DNA of 20,022 nt from CAIYOL01 sp964494805 (GTDB lineage: Bacteria; Planctomycetota; Phycisphaerae; Sedimentisphaerales; Anaerobacaceae). Positions 1 through 7,742 of this stretch are shown in pieces (within the stretch, counting starts at the first letter, position 1; each line of letters starts with the position of its first letter). The stretch spans positions 1 to 20,022 of the forward strand of contig CAZBST010000020.1 of assembly GCA_964494805.1 (NCBI GenBank), given 5' to 3'. The notes beneath the pieces are model-generated. The model was not told where the DNA came from. It saw only the letters and a list, made by a program, of their open reading frames with translations, and ran no database searches. The position numbers were made by a program, and so were the translations under genes.

Positions 1-2571
1 TTTAGCGGAAGAGCCACGACAGATTATTTGGGCAGACTCATCCTGACAAGCAGCAGAGACCCGGAAAGTCCGGAGGACCAGCCATTTGCTTTTGTCAATG
101 CTATAAAGGTGGAGCCGAATGCCTTGACTCCATTTGTCCCGATAAACTATGCCCATCGTCCGGTGCCGTTTGATGGCGCAGAAGACGCGCCCATAGACGT
201 GATTCTTGAGTGGAAAGAGAGTATATATGCTGAGAAGCACGATGTATATTTAGGCACGAATGAGACAGAAGTAACCGACGCCAACAGAAGTAATCCGCTG
301 GACGTACTGGTCAGTGAAGGCCAAGAACCTAACACTTATGACCCACCCAGCTTCCTTGAGTTAAACACAACCTACTATTGGCGTATTGATGAGGTCAATT
401 CTGCACCTGACTACACAATCTTTAAAGGCGAAGTGTGGAGTTTCAAGACATTACCGTATTTCGTCGTGGACAATTTTAATTCTTATGAGGACAACGACGC
501 CCTACGGAATGTATGGAAGAATGATAGCACCAGTGCTGAAGTTTTTGTCGAGACTACTATCGTTCGCGATGGTAAGTCAATGAAGTATTGGTACGAGAAT
601 GACTTGCCGCCATACTATTCCGAGGCTTATGTGGATATTGCTGATTTGGGAATAGACGACCCGAACTGGCTCGGCATCGGCGCTGAAACATTAATACTGT
701 ACTTCTACGGCAAACCAACCAATCCCATCGGTGGGCAGATGTATGTAAAGCTAACCGATGGCGATAATCCTGCGAATTCCACGACCGTAACATACGACAA
801 TATGAACGACACCAGATTGAAACAATGGAATAAGTGGAGCATCGCGCTGACGGAATTCACAGATGTGAATCTGGCCAACGTTGCTCAAATTACCATCGGC
901 TTCGGTGATGGCAGCCCGGGAAATGCAGGAGCCGTGTACTTCGAAGACATCATGCTGGACTCTGCAGAAGCCGAGATATTACCTGAAGTTGCTGGTCGGG
1001 TGGCTGCTAACACCGTTTATCAGCAAATAGAAGGTTTTGGTGGCTCAGCGTGCTACGATGCAGGTCTTTTAACATCTTATGCTTACAGAGAGACCGTTTA
1101 CGATTTGCTGTTTAGAGACCTCGGGATGGATATCTTAAGAATAAAAAACACGTATGATTTCTATCCTAGTGAAGTAATCGCTACAGGAGTAATCGTCGCA
1201 GAAGCCGAAGAGGCAACACGTAATCCAAATTTGAAAACATTCCTTGTGCCCTGGTCGCCACCGTCTAATTTGAAGAACACCGGAACCTTGGGATGCAATC
1301 CTGACATAGATCCTGAACACTGCAATGGAACACTTAAACAGGACGCCAACGACCCCAATAATAGTGCACCTTATTACTATGTATATAATGCGTATGCGGA
1401 CTGGTGGCTAAACAGTTTGACCGGCTTAGGCGGTTTCAATAGTGTCGGCATTTACCCCGATTACATAAGTATCCAAAACGAGCCGGACTGGGGAATCCAG
1501 GACCAGGAGTGCAGATTCAGCCCAACAGAAAATCCCTATGCTGGCTACGATAAGGCGTTTGAGGCGGTTTATAACAGGATTGACGGAAATGTTTCGCCTA
1601 TGCCGAAGATGCTCGCCCCCGAGTCAGTGGGCTTCGGCAGTTCCCGGCCATTTATCAATGCGTTGGTCACTATAGGCCAGATAAACAATGTCTATGGTTT
1701 CTCACATCATCTTTACGGCGACGGCAGCTATTATAATCCAGATGGTATGATTACAGAACCGGGTTATACCATGCAGGAATATGCCGACGATTATGGCTAT
1801 AAGCCGTTGTTCCAGACGGAGTTTGGCGGCGGAGACCCTCCAACATTTAACGATGCCGTATTGCTGGCGCAGCACATTCACAACTGTCTTGTTTATGAAG
1901 GCGTAACCTCTTATTTTCAATGGACATCATTTCGCGCCAGCTACACTGAAGGAGGAATGATTAATCTCAAATCGGGCGGGCCGGAAATCAGGGACCTTTA
2001 CTGGTTTTTCAAGGCTTATTCGTATTTTACCGACCCAAACTGGTATCGCGTCGGCGCCACTCCCAGTCCGTCAAGCGACCAGCGAATGACCGCCTTTAAG
2101 AGCCCCGATGGTAACAACCTGACGATAGTGATACTCAACAAATCCACCAGCAGCGTCAACTTAACGCTCAATTTGAATGGTTTCCCCATGGACAACTCGG
2201 CGATATATCGGAGCAGCGAAACAGAGCACTGGGCATATATCGGTCCTTTTTATGAGGCTGGTTCACTGATGCTGCCGGCGCAGTCAATCACTACAATCAG
2301 CAACGTTGCCTTTTCAAACTGTGACAGTGTCCTCGATGCAGGCTATGGTTTGGTCTCGGACATCCACCCGGACTGCTACGTTAATTATGAGGACCTCAAA
2401 GTAATAACCGACAACTGGCTGCGTACCGATTGCACCGAGCCGGACAACTGTGAAGGCGCCGACTTTGAGCTGACCGACGGCGCCGTTGACCTCTACGATT
2501 TCAGCGGTTTTGCTATGCAGTGGCTGTGGTGTAACGACCCCGAGGACCTGGACTGTGAGCATAACTGGTAG
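1..2571 (+). CDS. Secreted GH30 family glycosidase (probable xylanase), 5' end outside window
   Basis: This reading frame is already open at base 1, and its first codons (FSGRATTDYLGR) match the interior of the next gene, so the true start lies upstream. Visible modules, numbering codons from base 1: the tail of a beta-sandwich module (to about 42), an FN3-like module with HDVYLGTN and YYWRIDEVN (about 47-146), a carbohydrate-binding-like beta-sandwich (about 150-322), a GH30 catalytic domain (about 332-765), and a C-terminal dockerin-like pair of calcium-loop motifs ending CNDPEDLDCEHNW. The expected GH30 acid/base Glu is in SIQNEPD (codon 494) and the nucleophile Glu in QTEFGGG (codon 607). 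Family knowledge: GH30 enzymes of this type cleave xylan or glucuronoxylan by a retaining mechanism. Arg in FRASY (codon 645) resembles the RxSY segment of glucuronoxylanases. Xylan as substrate is inferred mainly from the neighbouring GH10-GH43 gene. Confidence 0.87.
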   Translation, partial: FSGRATTDYLGRLILTSSRDPESPEDQPFAFVNAIKVEPNALTPFVPINYAHRPVPFDGAEDAPIDVILEWKESIYAEKHDVYLGTNETEVTDANRSNPLDVLVSEGQEPNTYDPPSFLELNTTYYWRIDEVNSAPDYTIFKGEVWSFKTLPYFVVDNFNSYEDNDALRNVWKNDSTSAEVFVETTIVRDGKSMKYWYENDLPPYYSEAYVDIADLGIDDPNWLGIGAETLILYFYGKPTNPIGGQMYVKLTDGDNPANSTTVTYDNMNDTRLKQWNKWSIALTEFTDVNLANVAQITIGFGDGSPGNAGAVYFEDIMLDSAEAEILPEVAGRVAANTVYQQIEGFGGSACYDAGLLTSYAYRETVYDLLFRDLGMDILRIKNTYDFYPSEVIATGVIVAEAEEATRNPNLKTFLVPWSPPSNLKNTGTLGCNPDIDPEHCNGTLKQDANDPNNSAPYYYVYNAYADWWLNSLTGLGGFNSVGIYPDYISIQNEPDWGIQDQECRFSPTENPYAGYDKAFEAVYNRIDGNVSPMPKMLAPESVGFGSSRPFINALVTIGQINNVYGFSHHLYGDGSYYNPDGMITEPGYTMQEYADDYGYKPLFQTEFGGGDPPTFNDAVLLAQHIHNCLVYEGVTSYFQWTSFRASYTEGGMINLKSGGPEIRDLYWFFKAYSYFTDPNWYRVGATPSPSSDQRMTAFKSPDGNNLTIVILNKSTSSVNLTLNLNGFPMDNSAIYRSSETEHWAYIGPFYEAGSLMLPAQSITTISNVAFSNCDSVLDAGYGLVSDIHPDCYVNYEDLKVITDNWLRTDCTEPDNCEGADFELTDGAVDLYDFSGFAMQWLWCNDPEDLDCEHNW

Positions 2572-2626
2572 AACCGAAAAGCGTTTTACCCCCGTAATTA
2601 AGCATAAGGAAAGGAGTAGAACGAGG

Positions 2627-5600
2627 ATGTCTGTTAAACGTTTTTATACGTATTTGTTTTTAATTTCAGCCCTTGCTTGGTCGCCCTGTTACGGCGATAC
2701 CGATGGCTATGCGCCAAAGCCCAACCCGATGAAATGGAGATTTGTCCCGGCGACAATGGGGCCAAACACAATTTATATGAGAGCAACGACCGCTCTGGAC
2801 GCAAACGATATGCCCGTGAAGTACTACTTCGAATGCACCGACCACCCCGAAGCCAGTAGCGGTTGGATATCAGATGCGAATTACACGGCTACAAATCTTA
2901 CTCCGGGCACCACGTATTCGTTCAGGGTCAGAACATGTGATAATGATGGCGGTGACCCCAATACTCAGAGTCACTGGTCGAGAACCACTCCATCTGCAAC
3001 CACCGATGTTGACACTACCCCCCCTGTGCTCAAGCTGGACTTCAACTATGACCTAAACAATGACGATGCGAACACCCAGACCGGCTTTACTAAATTTATC
3101 CGAACAGACAGCGGCAGTGAAGTAAATGGTGTTATAATTGACCTTGCAGGAGACCTTTCATCAGCCCTGCGTGATGACCCTTCTGGCGCAATGGAGATGT
3201 ATGATAAGTTCTTCGGCTCAATCGTGCCTGACCCGTGCTGGTATAATCCGCGAGCAGGCGAGAGAATTTATCGCGATTTTATCTATGGGACGTATCCGAG
3301 CGGAGTTGCCATCACGTTATGGGGGCTGGGGGTCAATCGAGACTGCAACATAACTATATGGGCATATGATAGCCAAGCAGGAGAGAATCGAGTCGCGAAC
3401 TGGTATGCCAACGGCACATATATTTTTGACACTAACTTCATAGGCGGTGCGACGGGTTGGCCTCGCTATGATAACCAAACTGGTGAAGGCTGGCAAGATT
3501 TATACAAGTACGCCTTTAGCGGGACAGCTACGACGGATTATCTGGGCAGAATCATCCTGACAAGCAGCAAGGACCCATGCAGTCAGGCAGACCAGCCCTT
3601 TGCTTTTGTTAACGCTATAAAGGTGGAGCCGAATGCCTTGACTCCATTTGTCCTGACAAACTATGCCCACCGTCCGGTGCCGTTTGATGGCGCAGAAGAT
3701 GCGCCAGTAGATGTAGTCTTTAGCTGGAGAAAGGGCGGACTTTCTGAAACACACGATGTATATTTCGGCACTAATGAAACCAAAGTAACCGACGCCAACA
3801 GAGACGTTAATCTGGGCGTACTGGTTAGTCAAGGCCAGGAGCCTAATACTTATGACCCTTATGGTTCTGCTGGCTTTCTCGAATTAAACAAAACCTATTA
3901 CTGGCGGGTCGATGAGGTTAATTCTGCACCTGACTACACAATCTTCAAAGGCGAAGTGTGGAGTTTCAAAACATTACCGTATTTTGTTATAGAGGATTTT
4001 GATTCGTATGAGGACGACTATGCTTTGCTGAATGTATGGAAGGATTACTCGACCAACGGCACCAGTGCGGAAGTTTTTGTTGAGACGGATCTGAATCGTG
4101 GTGGACCGCCGTATCAGTCGATGAGGTATCGATACAGGAATAACCTCCCGCCATACTATTCCGAGGCCTATGTTGATATTGCTGATTTGGGAATAAACGA
4201 CCCTGATTGGCTTGGCATCGGTGCTAAAACATTAGTGCTGTACTTCTATGGCGAACCAATCAATCCTATTGGTGAGCAGATGTATGTGAGTCTGACAGAC
4301 GGCGACAGCCCCGCGCATACCGCGACCGTAACCTACAGCAATATGAGCGATATCAGGTTAAAACAATGGAATAAATGGAGCATTACGCTGACAGAATTCA
4401 CAGATGTGAATCTGGCCAATGTTGCGAGGATTACCATCGGCTTCGGCAACGGCAGCCCTGGAAGTACAGGTACTGTGTATTTTGAAGACATCACGCTGGA
4501 TAGTGCAGGAGCCGATACATGGCCTGAGGCTACCGGCACGGTTGATATTAGCACCGTTTATCAGGAGCTGGAAGGTTTTGGAGCCGCCGCCGGCTGGCAT
4601 GAATTCGAGATAGAGGGGATGCCACAGCCCGACAGAGACAGTTTGTATGATACTGTGTTTGTTGAGCTGGGTCTTGACATTTACAGAGTGCGAAATAGTT
4701 ATGATTACGACAGCGGCTACTTAGGCCGTTCAGCCCAAATCATCGTAGACGGGAAGGAACGCAATCCATCGTTAAAGGTTATGAATTCCTCCTGGTCGCC
4801 GCCGGATTATCTCAAAAGTAACGGCCTGTTAGAAGGCGGAACTCTTGTAAAAGACCCTACCGACCCTAATAACAGCGCCCCTTACTATTACGCATACAAA
4901 AAGTTTGCACAGTGGTGGGCAGACAGTCTGGTTGCCTGGGAAAGTAACGGTGTAGTTGCCGACTACATAAATATACAAAATGAAACCGACTTTAATTATG
5001 CGGGTTGGGCGACCTGCGGATTCGACCCAACTGAGAACTTAACCTATGCCGGTTATGATAAGGCATTTGAGGCGGTTTATCAGGAACTATATTTGCGAAT
5101 GGGGCCGAATATGCCGAAGATGCTTGCCCCAGAAACCGCCGGTCTTTACGGTCTCAATACATATATCGATAATCTTGCCGATCAAAGTCACGTTTACGGT
5201 TATGCTCACCACCTTTACAACGGCGGCGGCGCCTACAACTATCCTGACGGATTTATCCCCGCAATGACCTATTACCGCGATAACTATGGTGACAAGCCAC
5301 TGATGATGACGGAATTCTCAAAGGGTGGTGAACATGAAAACGGCGACGTTACTATTTTTCCTGAGGCAATAAATCTTGCAGGTATGATGCATGACTCCCT
5401 GGTTTTCGAGAACGTATCGGCGTATGTTTACTGGGAGTTGTTCTGGACACCACCTAAGGGTCTTATAAGTTATGGAAACACCTATCCCAATCCTGTTTAT
5501 TATGCCTTCAAGCACTATTCGGCATTTACCGACCCCGGCTGGCATCGCGTCGAGGCCTCGACCGATTGGGGCGACACGGGCAACGTGCGCATTTCGGCCT

Positions 5601-6079
5601 TCAAAAGTCCCGACAGCCAGCAACTATCGATTGTGATAATCAACATTGCTTACCACAATGTCAACTTAACGCTTAATTTGAACGGTTTCCCACTGGACAA
5701 CGCAGAGATATATCGAACCAGCGAAACCGAGAGTACAGCATATATCGGTCCTTTCTATGAGGCGGGTTCGCTGATGCTGCCGGAGCGGTCAATCACCACA
5801 ATTAGCAACGTTTTTCTCTCAAACTGCGATAGTGTCCTCGTTGCGGACCACGGCTTGACCTCTGACATATACCCCGATTGCTACGTTAATTACGACGACC
5901 TCAAAACTATAACTGACTACTGGCTGAGTACTGAATGTGACTTGTATGGCGACTGTGAAGGTGCCGATTTTGCACCGACGGACGGCAGTGTTGACTTCTC
6001 TGATTTCGCCCGTTTTGCCGAGCAGTGGCTGCTGTGCAACGACCCGGGAGACCCAGCCTGCACACCTAACTGGCCGTAG
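2627..6079 (+). CDS. Secreted multimodular GH30 family glycosidase (probable xylanase)
   Basis: The protein has 1150 residues. I chose ATG 2627 because it follows AAAGGAG (2610-2616) and starts a signal peptide (MSVKRFYTYLFLISALAW, cleavage near residue 23); the frame stays open upstream, but only inside the previous gene. Modules: FN3 (about 28-128), a galactose-binding-like beta-sandwich (about 135-340), an FN3-like module with HDVYFGTN and YYWRVDEVN (about 345-449), a second carbohydrate-binding-like module (about 450-628), the GH30 catalytic domain (about 639-1062), and a dockerin-like C-terminus (about 1064-1150). The predicted acid/base is Glu786 in NIQNETD and the nucleophile Glu896 in MMTEFSKGG. 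It is a tandem paralogue of the upstream gene, 55 nt away with no terminator between them, so probably cotranscribed. It lacks the FRASY segment of its paralogue (YWELFW instead), which may mean a different xylan preference. Substrate is inferred, not shown. Confidence 0.9.
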   Translation: MSVKRFYTYLFLISALAWSPCYGDTDGYAPKPNPMKWRFVPATMGPNTIYMRATTALDANDMPVKYYFECTDHPEASSGWISDANYTATNLTPGTTYSFRVRTCDNDGGDPNTQSHWSRTTPSATTDVDTTPPVLKLDFNYDLNNDDANTQTGFTKFIRTDSGSEVNGVIIDLAGDLSSALRDDPSGAMEMYDKFFGSIVPDPCWYNPRAGERIYRDFIYGTYPSGVAITLWGLGVNRDCNITIWAYDSQAGENRVANWYANGTYIFDTNFIGGATGWPRYDNQTGEGWQDLYKYAFSGTATTDYLGRIILTSSKDPCSQADQPFAFVNAIKVEPNALTPFVLTNYAHRPVPFDGAEDAPVDVVFSWRKGGLSETHDVYFGTNETKVTDANRDVNLGVLVSQGQEPNTYDPYGSAGFLELNKTYYWRVDEVNSAPDYTIFKGEVWSFKTLPYFVIEDFDSYEDDYALLNVWKDYSTNGTSAEVFVETDLNRGGPPYQSMRYRYRNNLPPYYSEAYVDIADLGINDPDWLGIGAKTLVLYFYGEPINPIGEQMYVSLTDGDSPAHTATVTYSNMSDIRLKQWNKWSITLTEFTDVNLANVARITIGFGNGSPGSTGTVYFEDITLDSAGADTWPEATGTVDISTVYQELEGFGAAAGWHEFEIEGMPQPDRDSLYDTVFVELGLDIYRVRNSYDYDSGYLGRSAQIIVDGKERNPSLKVMNSSWSPPDYLKSNGLLEGGTLVKDPTDPNNSAPYYYAYKKFAQWWADSLVAWESNGVVADYINIQNETDFNYAGWATCGFDPTENLTYAGYDKAFEAVYQELYLRMGPNMPKMLAPETAGLYGLNTYIDNLADQSHVYGYAHHLYNGGGAYNYPDGFIPAMTYYRDNYGDKPLMMTEFSKGGEHENGDVTIFPEAINLAGMMHDSLVFENVSAYVYWELFWTPPKGLISYGNTYPNPVYYAFKHYSAFTDPGWHRVEASTDWGDTGNVRISAFKSPDSQQLSIVIINIAYHNVNLTLNLNGFPLDNAEIYRTSETESTAYIGPFYEAGSLMLPERSITTISNVFLSNCDSVLVADHGLTSDIYPDCYVNYDDLKTITDYWLSTECDLYGDCEGADFAPTDGSVDFSDFARFAEQWLLCNDPGDPACTPNWP

Positions 6080-6210
6080 TATAAGCTGTTGCCCACAGAC
6101 ACGAATACTGCGGTTGCAGAAAAGTTCTGTTATGTGCATCACGACCCTGCAGAATTTGCGTAAAAAAATGTTGCGTAATTCTCTGTTTTCCTGTATATGT
6201 GCCTGTCCAA

Positions 6211-6236
6211 TCCGCCTTCGCTCGCGCTACGGCGGA
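6211..6236. repeat. GC-rich hairpin, probable dispersed intergenic repeat
   Basis: TCCGCC (6211-6216) pairs with GGCGGA (6231-6236) around a CG-rich loop, and the flanking bases give GTCC...GGACAAG. It sits in the 253-nt gap before the symporter gene. Short hairpins of this look occur many times in some bacterial genomes, but only one copy is in this window, so the repeat status is inference. There is no T-run after it, so it is not a standard terminator. Confidence 0.4.
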
Positions 6237-6262
6237 CAAGTTGCAAAAGACGTTAAAAGCAG

Positions 6263-6281
6263 GATATTTTGTCGAAATATC
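6263..6281. promoter_or_regulatory. Perfect 7-bp inverted repeat upstream of the symporter gene
   Basis: GATATTT and AAATATC are perfect inverted copies separated by TGTCG. The element lies about 50 bp before the symporter start, the usual place for a repressor operator. A -10-like TAATAT lies just downstream (6296-6301), but no convincing -35 is spaced correctly. It may instead act as an mRNA hairpin. No regulator gene is present in the window to pair it with. Confidence 0.35.
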
Positions 6282-6332
6282 GTTTATTAAAGGACTAATA
6301 TAGGACCTTGGATTAAAGGGAAGGAGTAATTT

Positions 6333-7727
6333 ATGCAGAACGGAATTCAAAAGCTCTCTATCAAGGAGAAGATCGGTTACAGCTTAGGCGATACCGGATC
6401 AAATCTGTTTTTTCAAACTTTCATCTATTTTATGCTTTTCTTTTACACAGATGTATTCGGCATCACCGCTAAAGCAGCGGGAACTATGTTTATAATAACC
6501 AAAATCTGGGACGCTGTTAACGACCCGATGATGGGTATGATTGCGGACAGAACCAACACCAGATGGGGGAAATTCCGGCCTTACCTGGTCTGGTTTGCCA
6601 TACCATTCGGCGTACTTGGAGTATTAACCTTTACTACACCTGAACTCAGCGAAGGCGGAAAGCTTATATACGCTTATATTATGTATACATTGCTGATGAT
6701 GGCTTATACCGCTATCAACGTGCCTTATTCGTCAATAATGGGTGTTATGACACCGAATTCTCATGACCGAACCACGGTTTCCTCTTTCCGATTCGTGGCG
6801 GCTTTTGCTGCACTGTTCTTCATTCAATTCTTCATCCCGACAATGACTGAAGATGCAGCTGATCCACAGAAGAGCTGGCAACTGACTATGACCATTATTT
6901 CCGGATTGGCGGTTATTCTGTTTCTGATTGCTTTCTTTTCATCTAAAGAACGTGTTCAGCCCCCAAAAGACCAGAAAACTTCATTTAAACAGGATCTGGT
7001 TGACTTGGCCACAAATAAACCCTGGCTGATGATAGGCGCCGCTACAGTCTTACAACTCATATTCATTTGTATGCGAGGCGGAAGTACGTTTTACTATTTC
7101 AGGTATTTTATAAAAGACCAGGAGATAATGTTGTTCGGAAATGCTTTTAGCGCATCATATTCGAAGCTATTTTCTGCATTCACTATGTCAGGAACCGCCT
7201 TTACGATACTCGGAGCCATTATAACAATACGCATCAGTAAAGTCTTTGGTAAATCAATAACTTATTCAATAGCTCTGGGTATATCAGGTATAGCTGCGGG
7301 TCTCATTATTCTCGCAGGTTCACAAGATATTGCTTTAATATTTATTCTGAACATTATTACATCTTTTGCTGTCGGTCTCGTGTCTGTACTTCAGTGGTCT
7401 ATTTATACCGACACAGCAGATTATTCGGAGTGGAAAAATGGCCGTCGTGCTACCGGGCTTGTGATGTCCGCTTCGCTGTTCGCACTCAAGCTCGGGATTG
7501 CACTTGGGGCTGCAGCTAATGCATGGATATTGGCAGCTTATAATTACCTGCCTGACCAGGAGCAAACCGAACTGGGAATGTTAGGCATACGTATGGTTAT
7601 GACTGTTTATCCAGCCATCTTCGCTTTGCTTGGTATGGTATTGATGTTCTTCTACCCGTTGAATAAACAAAAGATGCACCAAGTCGAAACCGAATTGATT
7701 GAGCGCCGGCAGAAACACGAATACTAA
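6333..7727 (+). CDS. GPH-family sugar:cation symporter (MFS)
   Basis: This 464-residue protein has about twelve hydrophobic segments and is a secondary transporter of the glycoside-pentoside-hexuronide family (MelB/XynB/YicJ type). The family imports sugars or oligosaccharides across the inner membrane with sodium or protons. Diagnostic features are the N-terminal SIKEKIGYSLGDTGSN segment and WDAVNDPMMGMIADRT. In that motif Asp60 and Asp64 have the same spacing as the two cation/sugar-binding aspartates of MelB. Length is normal for the family. The start follows AAGGAG at 6321-6326. It lies between the GH30 and GH10-GH43 genes, only 15 nt ahead of the latter, so xylo-oligosaccharides or xylosides are the likely cargo. 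The cargo is inferred from context. Confidence 0.9.
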   Translation: MQNGIQKLSIKEKIGYSLGDTGSNLFFQTFIYFMLFFYTDVFGITAKAAGTMFIITKIWDAVNDPMMGMIADRTNTRWGKFRPYLVWFAIPFGVLGVLTFTTPELSEGGKLIYAYIMYTLLMMAYTAINVPYSSIMGVMTPNSHDRTTVSSFRFVAAFAALFFIQFFIPTMTEDAADPQKSWQLTMTIISGLAVILFLIAFFSSKERVQPPKDQKTSFKQDLVDLATNKPWLMIGAATVLQLIFICMRGGSTFYYFRYFIKDQEIMLFGNAFSASYSKLFSAFTMSGTAFTILGAIITIRISKVFGKSITYSIALGISGIAAGLIILAGSQDIALIFILNIITSFAVGLVSVLQWSIYTDTADYSEWKNGRRATGLVMSASLFALKLGIALGAAANAWILAAYNYLPDQEQTELGMLGIRMVMTVYPAIFALLGMVLMFFYPLNKQKMHQVETELIERRQKHEY

Positions 7728-7742
7728 CAGGGATACCCGGTT

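Noticed and set aside
28..30. TTG as start of the first GH30 gene
   Set aside because: The frame is open to base 1 and the upstream codons match the interior of the paralogue, so the gene is cut by the window edge rather than starting here.
2486..2626. N-terminal extension of the second GH30 protein
   Set aside because: The frame is open here, but it overlaps the end of the first GH30 gene and would bury the clear signal peptide that starts at 2627 after AAAGGAG.
6296..6301. TAATAT as a firm promoter for the symporter gene
   Set aside because: The -10 match is good, but no -35 lies at 16-18 nt; the nearest TTGTCG is 21 nt away. Left as a note under the inverted repeat.
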